From positions 1 through 17,693 of the forward strand of contig NZ_JASLCE010000045.1 of NCBI RefSeq assembly GCF_030146175.1: a stretch of DNA of 17,693 nt, written 5' to 3'. The translations under genes were made by a program, and so were the position numbers. This document shows positions 1 to 7,305 of the stretch, one piece after another. Source of the DNA: Flavobacterium sp. Lineage in GTDB: Bacteria; Bacteroidota; Bacteroidia; Flavobacteriales; Flavobacteriaceae. A model generated the notes under the pieces. That model did not search any database. It saw only the letters and a program-made list of their open reading frames with translations, and had not been told where the DNA came from. The first letter of the stretch is position 1; every line of letters starts with the position of its first letter.

Positions 1-23
1 CCATCATTCACCCTTAGTACTTT

Positions 24-54
24 AAGCGGCTTTAGAAATAAAGCCGCTTTTTTT
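24..54 (+). terminator. Rho-independent terminator of an upstream gene outside the window
   Basis: A perfect 10-bp stem (AAGCGGCTTT pairing with AAAGCCGCTT) closes a 6-base loop and is followed by a T-run on the plus strand. No gene ends inside the window before it, so it most likely terminates a plus-strand gene lying just left of position 1. Confidence 0.8.
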
Positions 55-98
55 ATGTCTTGTAAAGTTAAATCTTTATGATGGCTATTTCTTCTTTT

Positions 99-136
99 AA
101 GAATCGTTCAACTTAAAATTTAAGTAAAAGATTCTT
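99..136. repeat. 38-bp compound dyad (nested inverted repeat)
   Basis: The outer arms are AAGAATC (99-105) and GATTCTT (130-136). Inside them is a second dyad, ACTTAAA (111-117), one base, TTTAAGT (119-125). Linkers of 5 and 4 bases separate the two levels, so the whole block is nearly symmetrical about position 118. No T-run follows, so it is not a standard terminator. It lies between the upstream terminator and the orphan gene at 246 and could be an operator or a small structured element. Confidence 0.5.
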
Positions 137-245
137 TTACCTCTTAATAAACGAATGGTTATAAAATGTAATAATGCGTATTATTACGGAATTATATCTC
201 AATAATATTTAAGTTATTTGGGCTTAAAATGCTTATTAAAATATT

Positions 246-1046
246 ATGATCATAAAAAAGATAATGCTTCTGATTTTTAAAAAAATTAAGAAACCCCTAA
301 AAAGAAAAAACTTAAAAAAGAACGAAATTTATTTTACGATTGCTAGCTCAATTATTTTAGGTTTAGCAGCAATTTACATTTCATTTAAAGCTAATGAAAT
401 AGCTGAAAAACAATATCAAATGGATTATTTTGAAAGTCGACCGGAGTTTTTAGTAAAATTAGAAGAATTAGGTGATGGGGAAAGTAGTCAAGTAATAATA
501 AAAAAGATTAATGGAAAAGCAAAGAATATAAGAGCGGGTTTACCTATTAGTGTTTTAGATATCCAAACAATAGAGAAAGAAAATTTAATATATGGAAAAA
601 CTTTTATACTTGGAGATAATTTTAGAGAAATAACCAATGATTTTCCAGAAGGTAACTATGAAAAAAAAGTAAGAGGATATAAGAATTTGATGAATAGTTG
701 GCTTCTAAAGCATGAGTTACATACAAAAGTTCAAGAAAAATATGATTTAAGATCAAGTTCACATATTACAACATTTGTTTCTATTAGTTATTTAAATTTT
801 GAAGAAAAAAGAATAACTGAATATTATTTAATTTCTCAAATGTCATCATTTGGAACTTTGGTGACAGATACTATTAAAATGAAAAACTATGTCCATGATT
901 TTTTCCCTGATCCTCAAAGGGAAGATTATATCTTCTTAGAGGATATTAAAAAAATAGATATTGATAGAATATTAAATAAATATGAGAAAGAAAAAATAAA
1001 GCGAGAGGTTTCTCATCTATTTTTAGAGAATCTGTTTTGTAAATAA
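246..1046 (+). CDS. Orphan single-pass membrane protein of unknown function
   Basis: I do not recognise this 266-residue protein. The N-terminus is strongly basic (many Lys and Arg in residues 4-26). One hydrophobic segment follows at about 27-47, then a mostly charged domain of roughly 215 residues. By the positive-inside rule the N-terminus would be cytoplasmic and the large domain periplasmic. No catalytic motif is visible. The start at 246 is the first in-frame ATG after AT-rich non-coding DNA; an ATG at 264 is also possible, and neither has a clear ribosome binding site. Codon use is extremely AT-rich compared with the amidohydrolase downstream, which suggests horizontal acquisition. It is a single gene between two terminators, so it gives no operon clue. 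That it is a coding gene is likely; any function would be a guess. Confidence 0.75.
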   Translation: MIIKKIMLLIFKKIKKPLKRKNLKKNEIYFTIASSIILGLAAIYISFKANEIAEKQYQMDYFESRPEFLVKLEELGDGESSQVIIKKINGKAKNIRAGLPISVLDIQTIEKENLIYGKTFILGDNFREITNDFPEGNYEKKVRGYKNLMNSWLLKHELHTKVQEKYDLRSSSHITTFVSISYLNFEEKRITEYYLISQMSSFGTLVTDTIKMKNYVHDFFPDPQREDYIFLEDIKKIDIDRILNKYEKEKIKREVSHLFLENLFCK

Positions 1047-1112
1047 GATTTTAAAACAAATATTCTTTCTTTTTTACCCATAACATAAATTTTGATCCAG
1101 TCTATAAAAAAC

Positions 1113-1139
1113 AAAACCCTGTAGTTACTACAGGGTTTT
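1113..1139. terminator. Bidirectional terminator between convergent genes
   Basis: A perfect 12-bp stem (AAAACCCTGTAG with CTACAGGGTTTT) closes a 3-base loop. Adenines on the left and thymines on the right give a U-tract in both directions. It sits 66 bases after the stop of the plus-strand gene ending at 1046 and 13 bases after the stop of the minus-strand gene ending at 1153, so it can serve both. Confidence 0.85.
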
Positions 1140-1152
1140 ATTATTTGATCAA

Positions 1153-1602
1153 TTAACGAACAGTTCGTTCCGTAATGTTTTCGTTGTATTTTTCATAGAA
1201 AATATCCAATCGTTCCGGGTTGATTTCGCCATTAGCATTGAGTACTTTCTCTTTAAGTAGCCAGGTGATTAGTTTTTGCATGTTTTTTCTGGAGTTTAAA
1301 CCCATTCCGGAAATGGCCTGCGATTTATTGGTAGTTTCCACTTTTTTCTTAAACGGTATAAAGTTTAAAACCAGATAATCGTCGTCCAGATATTCTCTTG
1401 TTTCGTTATTGTTGAATTTGTAGAGTAAAAGCTCATTATCGTCTAAACTAAAGAGCGTATGGATAAAGGAATTGGTTTTTTCGTATTTCAGAACTTGTTT
1501 GCCGTCAAAAAGTACTTTTTCGTCTTTAATTTCTACTTCCTGCGCATTCATAAATAGGCCTCCTAAAAGAAAAAGACCTGAAAATAATAATTTGCGATTC
1601 AT
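1153..1602 (-). CDS. Small exported protein of unknown function
   Basis: This 149-residue protein begins with a clear Sec signal peptide: Asn-Arg-Lys, then a hydrophobic core at about 5-18, with likely cleavage after residue 20 (MNA before Gln), a common form in Flavobacteriaceae. The mature part of about 129 residues is hydrophilic, with acidic stretches (for example around 72-76) and a basic, aromatic C-terminal third. It has no cysteine and no lipobox, so a soluble periplasmic or secreted protein is expected. I recognise no domain. It is monocistronic, ends at a shared bidirectional terminator, and has a promoter-like site 45 bases upstream of the start codon. No function can be assigned from sequence alone. 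Confidence 0.8.
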   Translation of the reverse strand: MNRKLLFSGLFLLGGLFMNAQEVEIKDEKVLFDGKQVLKYEKTNSFIHTLFSLDDNELLLYKFNNNETREYLDDDYLVLNFIPFKKKVETTNKSQAISGMGLNSRKNMQKLITWLLKEKVLNANGEINPERLDIFYEKYNENITERTVR

Positions 1603-1952
1603 TGGTTTTAGTTTGTAAATGTTATTTGAGTTTGTTAAAAAGTTGCCAAATATATAAAAGAAACTTATATGATAAAGTGTTGTTGTAAGTAAAGTTTTAA
1701 TTTTTAGTGTGACTTAGTTTATACGTTATATCTGATGTAAAAAAGCGAGAGGAGATTAAAAACAACTTTACTCTGAAATAAGTTGATTTTAAGCCGATTT
1801 ATTTCGGGATCATTTCTTTTAACAAGCGCTGACTCTTTTCTATTTTAATTCCTTTATCATTTATAAAGCAACGATTTATTTTATAAAAAAGTAGATTTTT
1901 TGGAGTATCTTAGGACAATATGTAATAGTTATAACCCCAAAATCTATTTTAT
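1603..1952. other. Intergenic region between divergent genes
   Basis: These 350 bases separate the minus-strand exported protein from the plus-strand amidohydrolase. I see no credible ORF. The left part carries the promoter-like site for the minus-strand gene. A weak dyad (CAACTT at 1763-1768, AAGTTG at 1780-1785, then a few T) may be incidental. I could not find a convincing promoter for the amidohydrolase. Confidence 0.6.
1647..1676 (-). promoter_or_regulatory. Bacteroidota-type promoter for the small exported protein
   Basis: On the minus strand TATATTTG (1654-1647) matches the -7 consensus TAnnTTTG exactly. TTTA (1676-1673) lies 18 bases upstream, in place of the ideal TTTG at 19-21. Transcription would start near 1643 and leave a leader of about 40 bases before the ATG at 1602. 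Confidence 0.45.
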
Positions 1953-3281
1953 ATGAAATTTAAGTACATACTAACACTTTTTTTGATGGGTGGTTGTTTT
2001 GCTATGGCACAAACCAAACAAGTGTTGATCGAAAATGTCAGACTTTTGGATCTTAAAGCTGCTAAATTAACCACACCGATGCATGTTTTGGTATCCGGTT
2101 CGACGATACAAAAAATAAGTGCTACAGCTATTACGGCCGACAAAGAGGTGATAAGGATTAATGGTGGCGGTAAGACCTTGATGCCCGGTTTAATCGATGT
2201 CCATGTACACATGACATTTGGTACGTTTACGATGGCACAATTGATGGGAGAAGATTTAACGGAAGAATTTCTGGTTCGCAAAATAGGTGAATCGGCCCAA
2301 CAAATGCTGCTTCGCGGATTTACAAGTGTCCGTGATGCGGGCGGTCCTATTTTTCCGTTAAAAACAGCCATCGATGCCGGTAAATTGGTCGGTCCGCGTA
2401 TCTGGCCTTCGGGTGCTGTGGTGAGTCAGACTGCCGGGCATGGTGATTTTAGAACGCCGAATGAACGCTCCCGTCGCTTTTTCGGAAAACCGTCCCGAGC
2501 CGAACAAGTGGGGGCTACTTTTATTGCCGATGGTCGGGATGATGTATTAACGGCCGTACGGGAAAACCTGCGTTTTGGCGCCAGTCAGATTAAACTCATG
2601 GCGGGTGGTGGAACGTCGTCAGCCTATGATCCGATTGATGTGACGCAATATACACTCGACGAAATGAAAGCCGCCGTAGAAGCCGCTGCCGACTGGGGGA
2701 CATACGTTATGGTACATGCCTATACGCCAAAAGCGGTGCAACGTGCTGTCGAAGCGGGGGTGAAATGTGTCGAGCACGGTCAGATGCTGGATGAAGCAAC
2801 CTTAAAATTACTGGCAGAGAAAAACGTTTGGTTAAGTCTGCAGAATCTAATGGATAACAACGACAGTATGGATGAGCAGCGCAAACAAAAGCGTAAGCCG
2901 GTATTGGAAGGACAAAATAAAGTATGGCCTTTGGCGAAAAAGTTAGGTGTAAAACTGGCCTGGGGAACCGATTTTCTGTTTCAACCGGAATTAAACGATG
3001 AACAGAATAGTTATATTTTACGTCTTCAAAAATGGTTTAGCAATGCTGAAATTTTAAAGATGATCACTCAGGATAACGGAGAATTATTACAATTATCCGG
3101 TTTGCGCAATCCATATCCCGGAAAACTAGGAGTCGTGGAAGAGCAGGCTTTGGCCGATTTGCTATTGGTAGATGGTGATCCATTAAAAGATCTGTCGATA
3201 ATCGCAAATCCGGAGAAAAACTTTTTATTGATCATGAAAAATGGACAACTATACAAGAATACAATCAAAGCTAAAAAGTAG
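1953..3281 (+). CDS. Exported metal-dependent amidohydrolase (imidazolonepropionase / Xaa-Pro dipeptidase-like)
   Basis: This 442-residue protein has a signal peptide (residues 1-19, cleavage AMA before Gln20) and then the amidohydrolase fold: a small beta-sandwich part, the metal-binding HxH in LIDVHVH (His84, His86), a lysine in IKLMAGGG (Lys214) that fits the carboxylated metal-bridging lysine, His255 (MVHAYT), His275 (CVEHG) and the catalytic aspartate Asp340 (WGTD). The C-terminus closes the sandwich (ADLLLVDGDP, 401-410). All expected ligands are present, so a binuclear metal hydrolase acting on C-N bonds outside the cytoplasm is likely. Related enzymes include peptidases that remove C-terminal residues from dipeptides and imidazolonepropionase-like proteins; the substrate cannot be read from sequence. 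A cysteine at 15 resembles a weak lipobox, but MGGC is not canonical. It is monocistronic, and its GC content is clearly higher than that of the orphan at 246. Confidence 0.9.
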   Translation: MKFKYILTLFLMGGCFAMAQTKQVLIENVRLLDLKAAKLTTPMHVLVSGSTIQKISATAITADKEVIRINGGGKTLMPGLIDVHVHMTFGTFTMAQLMGEDLTEEFLVRKIGESAQQMLLRGFTSVRDAGGPIFPLKTAIDAGKLVGPRIWPSGAVVSQTAGHGDFRTPNERSRRFFGKPSRAEQVGATFIADGRDDVLTAVRENLRFGASQIKLMAGGGTSSAYDPIDVTQYTLDEMKAAVEAAADWGTYVMVHAYTPKAVQRAVEAGVKCVEHGQMLDEATLKLLAEKNVWLSLQNLMDNNDSMDEQRKQKRKPVLEGQNKVWPLAKKLGVKLAWGTDFLFQPELNDEQNSYILRLQKWFSNAEILKMITQDNGELLQLSGLRNPYPGKLGVVEEQALADLLLVDGDPLKDLSIIANPEKNFLLIMKNGQLYKNTIKAKK

Positions 3282-3485
3282 TTCCTTTTATAGGTCGTAT
3301 TGTTGGGGGTTTTAATAGATGTTATCGGTAAAAATGGTTTGTGATTTTTTTGAATTTATAATGTGTTTTTATTGTGATTAATTCAATTTTTAGGATTTTA
3401 TAAAATTGAATTGATGTAAAATTATGACTTAATTTGATTTTTTGTTAATTTAGATTCTGATTAATATCTAATTATATAAAATTTA

Positions 3486-3983
3486 ATGGCTAAATTCAAA
3501 ATTGAAATCAAATGGGCTTTTATATTTATTACAATGTCCTTGTTATGGATGGTTCTGGAAAAGTTATGCGGATTGCATAGTACACATATCGATAAACAGC
3601 AATATCTCACACTACTTTTTATAATTCCGGCTGTTTGGATATATTTTCTCGCTCTTAAAGACAAAAAAATACACTATTATAAAGGTGTAATGAGCTATAA
3701 ACAAGGGTTTATCAGCGGGTTAATCGTTACGTTAATTGTCGCACTTTTTAGTCCACTCACACAGTGGATCATCTCTTGTGTTATTACTCCGGAATATTTT
3801 CCAAATGTCATCGAATATTCTTTAAAAACCGGATACCACAAAACCCGTGAAGCAGCTGAGGCCTATTTTAGTCTTGAGAATTATATAAAGCAGAGCGTTA
3901 TCGGAGCGTTAATGATGGGTATTGTTACGACTGCGATCGTGGCTTTTTTTGTACGTAGTAAAAATTCTAAAAATGAATCCTAA
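3486..3983 (+). CDS. DUF4199 family integral membrane protein
   Basis: This 165-residue protein has four hydrophobic segments, at about 8-27, 40-58, 73-100 and 135-156. The central part (YKQGF then a glycine-rich membrane segment, followed by an amphipathic loop with a Pro-Glu-Tyr motif near 102-104) matches my memory of DUF4199 proteins, which are common in Bacteroidota and have no established biochemical role. It is the first gene of a two-gene unit: the DoxX gene starts 13 bases after its stop. The charged C-terminal tail (residues 156-165) is probably cytoplasmic. The family call is by pattern recognition and is moderately sure; the membrane location is well supported. Confidence 0.75.
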   Translation: MAKFKIEIKWAFIFITMSLLWMVLEKLCGLHSTHIDKQQYLTLLFIIPAVWIYFLALKDKKIHYYKGVMSYKQGFISGLIVTLIVALFSPLTQWIISCVITPEYFPNVIEYSLKTGYHKTREAAEAYFSLENYIKQSVIGALMMGIVTTAIVAFFVRSKNSKNES

Positions 3984-3995
3984 AACCATAAAACT

Positions 3996-4367
3996 ATGAA
4001 AATAATAAAACTGATTATCTGTCTGCTTTTCGGGCTTATGTTTATCAATGCCGGGCTTAATAAGTTTTTAAACTATATGCCTATGGAAAAAATGAGCGAT
4101 GAGCAAATGAAAATTATGGAAGCGTTTATGACAATAAAATGGTTGATGCCTCTGGCCGGAGTTATCGAGATTCTCGGCGGATTGTTGTTTATTATTCCCA
4201 AAACACGCGCTTTAGGAGCGATTATTATCCTTCCGGTGATGGTTGGGATCGTTTGCCATAACATCATTTTTGAACCATCCGGACTTCCTTTGGTGTTAAC
4301 GCTTTTCCTAATCAATATGCTAATTATTGCAGACAATTGGAAAAAATACAAACCAATGTTTTCGTGA
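3996..4367 (+). CDS. DoxX-like small integral membrane protein
   Basis: This 123-residue protein has four predicted membrane helices (about 3-20, 48-66, 72-92 and 97-113). The first helix runs into GLNKFLNYMP, close to the conserved N-terminal DoxX pattern, and the second carries the Glu-Ile-Leu-Gly-Gly stretch (58-62) typical of DoxX/DoxD relatives. Family members are four-helix inner-membrane proteins, some linked to quinone, thiosulfate or redox stress functions, but most are uncharacterised. It is co-transcribed with the DUF4199 gene just upstream and ends 21 bases before a strong terminator. The role is unknown; a membrane redox or envelope function is only an inference from the family. 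Confidence 0.8.
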   Translation: MKIIKLIICLLFGLMFINAGLNKFLNYMPMEKMSDEQMKIMEAFMTIKWLMPLAGVIEILGGLLFIIPKTRALGAIIILPVMVGIVCHNIIFEPSGLPLVLTLFLINMLIIADNWKKYKPMFS

Positions 4368-4387
4368 TAAAGGAGTACAATACTATA

Positions 4388-4427
4388 AAACGCCTCGTTG
4401 TTTACCACTTTAAACAGCGAGGCGTTT
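4388..4427. terminator. Bidirectional terminator between convergent genes
   Basis: A long stem pairs AAACGCCTCG (4388-4397) with CGAGGCGTTT (4418-4427) and continues through a T-G wobble into TGTTTA with TAAACA, leaving a 6-base loop. It lies between the DoxX stop and the stop of the minus-strand gene at 4447. A four-base U-tract on the minus strand and three Us then CC on the plus strand allow use in both directions. Confidence 0.85.
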
Positions 4428-4446
4428 CCTTTAGGGAGGGCTATTA

Positions 4447-4767
4447 TTATTTTTTGTCTTCCGGGCGATCTTTTATCTGCGATTCTTTTAAATAAACCTT
4501 TTTCCCCGTTTTGTTTACATAATATTTTTGATTTTTATTATTGATGTAAACATCGGTTCCGTCAGGAGCCATTTTACCTTTCCATACTTTGTCGGAAATT
4601 TTAGAGGTTCCTTTTACTGCTACTTCGGCGGTTTTGTCACCGACTTTCTTAGCGGTTTTTTCAATTTTGTCGCCTACGCTTTCTTTTTTTTCCTGTGCTT
4701 GTACCGAAATCGAAAAGACGGTAAACAAACCCAGGGATACCACGGTTAAAATGCTGCTTCTTTTCAT
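4447..4767 (-). CDS. Small exported lysine-rich protein with a PBCV-basic-adaptor-like tail
   Basis: This 106-residue protein has a signal peptide (residues 1-24, cleavage VQA before Gln25). The mature N-terminal half (30-63) is a run of short related units of about 11 residues (VGDKIEKTAKK, VGDKTAEVAVK, then a looser third), amphipathic and helical in style, like LEA or YtxH-type stress proteins. The second half (68-94) has GTDVYINNKNQKYYVNK followed by TGKKVYL, which resembles the PBCV-specific basic adaptor motif (aromatic-Asn then Gly-Lys-Lys-Val-Tyr). Predicted charge is strongly basic, with a Lys/Asp-rich end. It would be soluble in the periplasm or loosely envelope-bound. No enzyme motif is present. 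It is a single gene with its own terminator. The domain resemblance is by eye and should be treated as tentative. Confidence 0.8.
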   Translation of the reverse strand: MKRSSILTVVSLGLFTVFSISVQAQEKKESVGDKIEKTAKKVGDKTAEVAVKGTSKISDKVWKGKMAPDGTDVYINNKNQKYYVNKTGKKVYLKESQIKDRPEDKK

Positions 4768-5097
4768 ACTATAATTATTTTGAAGTTATACTTAGTTAAG
4801 ATTTTTAGCAGTAAGTTGCGGTGAAGCTATTTTTTATTGGATGGTTTCTATAAAGATACTAATAAAGTAGGACAGAATATTCTAATAGGTTGATTATTAG
4901 CTTTTTTTTAAGAATTAATGTATTGGTACCTTTTGGACTAAAAAAGTAGAAAAATTAAATGTGTTTAAAAAAAATAGGTATAAAAAGTCCAATTTTAAAG
5001 AATAATAGATCAGATTAGAGGATTCAAACGGTTGAAAAATCTAATATTGTACTACGTTCTTAATTAATCTCACTTGTAATTATTTTGGTAAGTTTTT

Positions 5098-5213
5098 TGT
5101 ATTGACGGGGAAGGGATACCTAATGGGGGATATATGAAATAATGATTTGTATTTATGAGATTTTACAAGTTGTTATTCATTAATAGGTTGTTTTCCTTCC
5201 CCTCATCAATACA
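5098..5213. ncRNA. Candidate structured RNA or small inverted-repeat element
   Basis: TGTATTGA (5098-5105) pairs with TCAATACA (5206-5213), and GGGGAAGG (5107-5114) pairs with CCTTCCCC (5195-5202), separated by a 1x3 internal loop. Further in, ACCTA (5118-5122) can pair with TAGGT (5184-5188), AATGA (5141-5145) with TCATT (5177-5181), and TTGTA (5147-5151) with TACAA (5164-5168). The result is one long nested hairpin of about 116 bases in otherwise AT-rich DNA. The strand is uncertain. A plus-strand terminator lies 255 bases further on. A miniature transposable element is the alternative reading. Confidence 0.35.
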
Positions 5214-5467
5214 TTTATGTAGCATTTATACTAATTTTAAAACGGTATGTCCTAACAAATGTAACATTTAATATATCATAATAAAAATAAGTGTTTGATT
5301 ATCAATGTTTTTGTCCTGACTGCAATAAAAGATTTATTTAAAGTCGGTAGTTAGTATAGTACGCTTTAATAGAGCGTTCTAAGTTTAGAATAAAGATTAA
5401 AACTAATTGTAAATAGTCCAGTTTAATAGAGGTTCTGTTGATAGTAGGAAAAGTAAATATAAGTTGA

Positions 5468-5502
5468 AAATGCCATCTGATATACACAGGTGGCATTTTT
5501 TT
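5468..5502 (+). terminator. Rho-independent terminator on the plus strand without an annotated gene
   Basis: AAATGCCATCTG (5468-5479) pairs with CAGGTGGCATTT (one G-U wobble) around a 7-base loop and is followed by a T-run to 5502. The nearest plus-strand gene upstream ends at 4367, beyond a minus-strand gene. This terminator therefore points to an unrecognised plus-strand transcript starting within about 4770-5460. Confidence 0.7.
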
Positions 5503-5582
5503 ATGTACACTGCCGGAAATGCCCTAAATTGTAATTATATCGATGGTTAATCAGGTTGTAGAGATAAAAAGCACAGTATATA

Positions 5583-5613
5583 AAAAATCCCTGATCGTAT
5601 TATAGATCAGGGA
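5583..5613 (-). terminator. Terminator of the AraC-type regulator gene
   Basis: TCCCTGATC (5588-5596) and GATCAGGGA (5605-5613) form a perfect 9-bp stem with an 8-base loop. On the minus strand it is followed by a run of six T (5587-5582). It lies 75 bases beyond the stop of the minus-strand gene at 5688. Confidence 0.8.
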
Positions 5614-5687
5614 AAGAAAATGGCAAATTGCTATTGCGCTTTAAAACAATTCAATTAATGAATATTCAGATAAGCGAATAGTGGATT

Positions 5688-6572
5688 TTAATTATAAATA
5701 GAAAATGATTTTTTATATTCCGATGGCGTAATACCATGATGCTTTTTAAACGATTTAATAAAACTCTCATTCGTATTAAATCCTAAAAAATCATAAACTT
5801 TTATGTGCTCTTTACTTTTTGTTTGAAGTAGGATTGTCGCTTTATCCATTTTTTGGATTAAAAAATATTTTTTTGGCGACATGCCATAGATTTGGATGAA
5901 ATGTCTTTTAAAAGTAGATAAACTCAGATTGCATAGCGATGCCATTTCAGAAATACTGGTATTTTTATAAACATTGCTATCTACAATTTGCTGTATCGTA
6001 GATTCCTGATAACATATTAGATTAATAAACCAGTTTATTTTATCGGGATCATTACTGAATAGGTCTAACATAAATTCTTCAAATTTTACCAGGCATATAT
6101 TTTCTGGCGAATCTTCCTTATGAGTTATATACTCTAAAGAAGGAAGAAAATAGTCCTCTATAAAGTTACTTTTTTCGCATTCCATATGGTTTTCAAGATA
6201 GTGTGAACTACGATTCTTTTTTATTTTTTGGAAATCGGGATACTTTAACAAAAAATCATTCAAAACTTTGTTGTTAAACATGATACAGACACCTTCAATA
6301 TAGTCCTCTTCTTTTAAGGTAGTTTCAAAAACGAATTGAGCACCTGAAGAAAATATCATAAAATTATAAGGACTAAGGGCAATAGTAGAACGTTTTATCG
6401 CTACTTTTTTCATGCCTTTTATAGGAAAAACAATCAGGTTATAATTAAGTGATACTTTTATTTTAGAAATAGAACGTTTGGTTTGAAAATGTACTATGCG
6501 GATATCATTTACCAGATCATTGGTTAAACAACAGGCGGTTTCTTTTGAATTAAATACACGGTCTTCCATCAT
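5688..6572 (-). CDS. AraC family transcriptional regulator (ExsA-like)
   Basis: This 294-residue protein has the usual AraC layout. The N-terminal part (about 20-190) has beta-rich segments but no recognised ligand motif. The C-terminal double helix-turn-helix starts near 206 (SISEMASLCNLSLSTFKRHF), and a second helix-turn-helix near 256-276 ends in the family signature FIKSFKKHHGITPSEYKK (271-288). The C-terminal half is the DNA-binding domain. Three cysteines lie close together (14, 15 and later 97), with no evident metal site. The gene starts at either of two adjacent ATG codons (6570-6572 or 6567-6569). It stands alone in about 3 kb of gene-free DNA, so its target is not obvious; the structured elements on both sides are candidates. 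Codon use is AT-rich, which suggests transfer. Effector unknown. Confidence 0.9.
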   Translation of the reverse strand: MMEDRVFNSKETACCLTNDLVNDIRIVHFQTKRSISKIKVSLNYNLIVFPIKGMKKVAIKRSTIALSPYNFMIFSSGAQFVFETTLKEEDYIEGVCIMFNNKVLNDFLLKYPDFQKIKKNRSSHYLENHMECEKSNFIEDYFLPSLEYITHKEDSPENICLVKFEEFMLDLFSNDPDKINWFINLICYQESTIQQIVDSNVYKNTSISEMASLCNLSLSTFKRHFIQIYGMSPKKYFLIQKMDKATILLQTKSKEHIKVYDFLGFNTNESFIKSFKKHHGITPSEYKKSFSIYN

Positions 6573-6903
6573 AAAGGATATTTTAAATTAAACATGATTT
6601 TACTCTAATTGATATCATCTTAGATTTTCTTTTTCTGTGTTTTATCAGAAATAAGCAAGTCTAAGAGACCAGATAGTATTCAGTTTTTTCGGGTAATATC
6701 ATAGATGACAATACTGTAAAAATAGGAACGATAGAAAATTATAGTATCATTCAGATTATGACAGCATTATTACTTAATAGATAAAAATGAGGTAGATAGG
6801 AGCGGACGGATGGGTTTTATATGTAATGCATACATTTAATTTTTTTAGTTAATACTAATTTTTCAATCGGTTTGGGAGAATATATAAAGAGAGGTGAAAA
6901 TGG

Positions 6904-6986
6904 GTGGTCTTCCTTAACTAGAGGGTAATTGTTCAAAAAGTTTTATGAGACTAGTTTTTAGCCCATAAAAATAATTGGGAAGACAC
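6904..6986. other. Nested inverted repeat, possible structured RNA
   Basis: GTG (6904-6906) plus TCTTCC (6908-6913), with one bulged G, pairs with GGAAGA plus CAC (6978-6986). Inside, AACTAG (6916-6921) pairs with CTAGTT (6951-6956). Two coaxial stems in AT-rich DNA are suggestive, but the total pairing is short and chance cannot be excluded. Confidence 0.25.
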
Positions 6987-7167
6987 TATTTATTGTGGGA
7001 GGATAGTATATTCAGAAATGACAAAACAAGTCATAACGATTTTTACTTAAACAAAAATAGTTAAAAATGTTTTAAAAAAGTAGTTTTTTTGAAAAAAATG
7101 TTTAAAAAGTTGCTAAAATGATCTTTTAGCCGATTAAATCAGGATAAGTGTTGTTTTAAACTTATTG

Positions 7168-7179
7168 GTATAGCTATAC
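7168..7179. promoter_or_regulatory. Perfect 12-bp palindrome, operator-like
   Basis: GTATAGCTATAC is fully self-complementary. Such a site could bind a dimeric regulator. No gene begins close downstream, so its target is unknown and chance is possible. Confidence 0.25.
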
Positions 7180-7274
7180 TGTAATAGTGATAAAAGAGCT
7201 GTTTATAGTATTAAAATAACAAAAGTTTGTTTTAGTACAAAACATCTATTTTCCTGTAGAAAAGAGTCATTCTT

Positions 7275-7305
7275 TTTGAGAAAAAATAGAAGTGTTTTTA
7301 CTTTG
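7275..7305 (+). promoter_or_regulatory. Bacteroidota-type promoter with no protein gene downstream
   Basis: TTTG (7275-7278) is an exact -33 element. After exactly 19 bases comes TTACTTTG (7298-7305), which matches TAnnTTTG in seven of eight positions. Transcription would start near 7309, about 500 bases before the next gene. Confidence 0.4.

Larger units (their letters stand above)
4768..5687. other. 920-bp gene-free region with structured elements
   Basis: Between the two minus-strand genes there is no ORF that looks coding in either strand. The stretch is very AT-rich apart from a few GC-bearing blocks: a long imperfect inverted repeat (5098-5213), a short dyad (ACGCT 5361-5365, AGCGT 5373-5377), and two terminator hairpins facing opposite ways (5468-5502 plus, 5583-5613 minus). 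The minus-strand hairpin fits the AraC gene. The plus-strand one has no matching gene. Confidence 0.6.

Noticed and set aside
1763..1790. Dyad CAACTT / AAGTTG with a few T after it, considered as a terminator
   Set aside because: The 6-bp stem is weak, an A interrupts before the T-run, and no plus-strand gene precedes it.
1964..2012. Lipoprotein reading of the amidohydrolase signal (cysteine at residue 15)
   Set aside because: MGGC is not a good lipobox, and a normal cleavage site (AMA before Gln20) follows directly.
1949..2371. Minus-strand ORF of 140 codons inside the amidohydrolase gene
   Set aside because: It is a shadow of a well-supported enzyme; its translation shows no domain, and it has no promoter or context.
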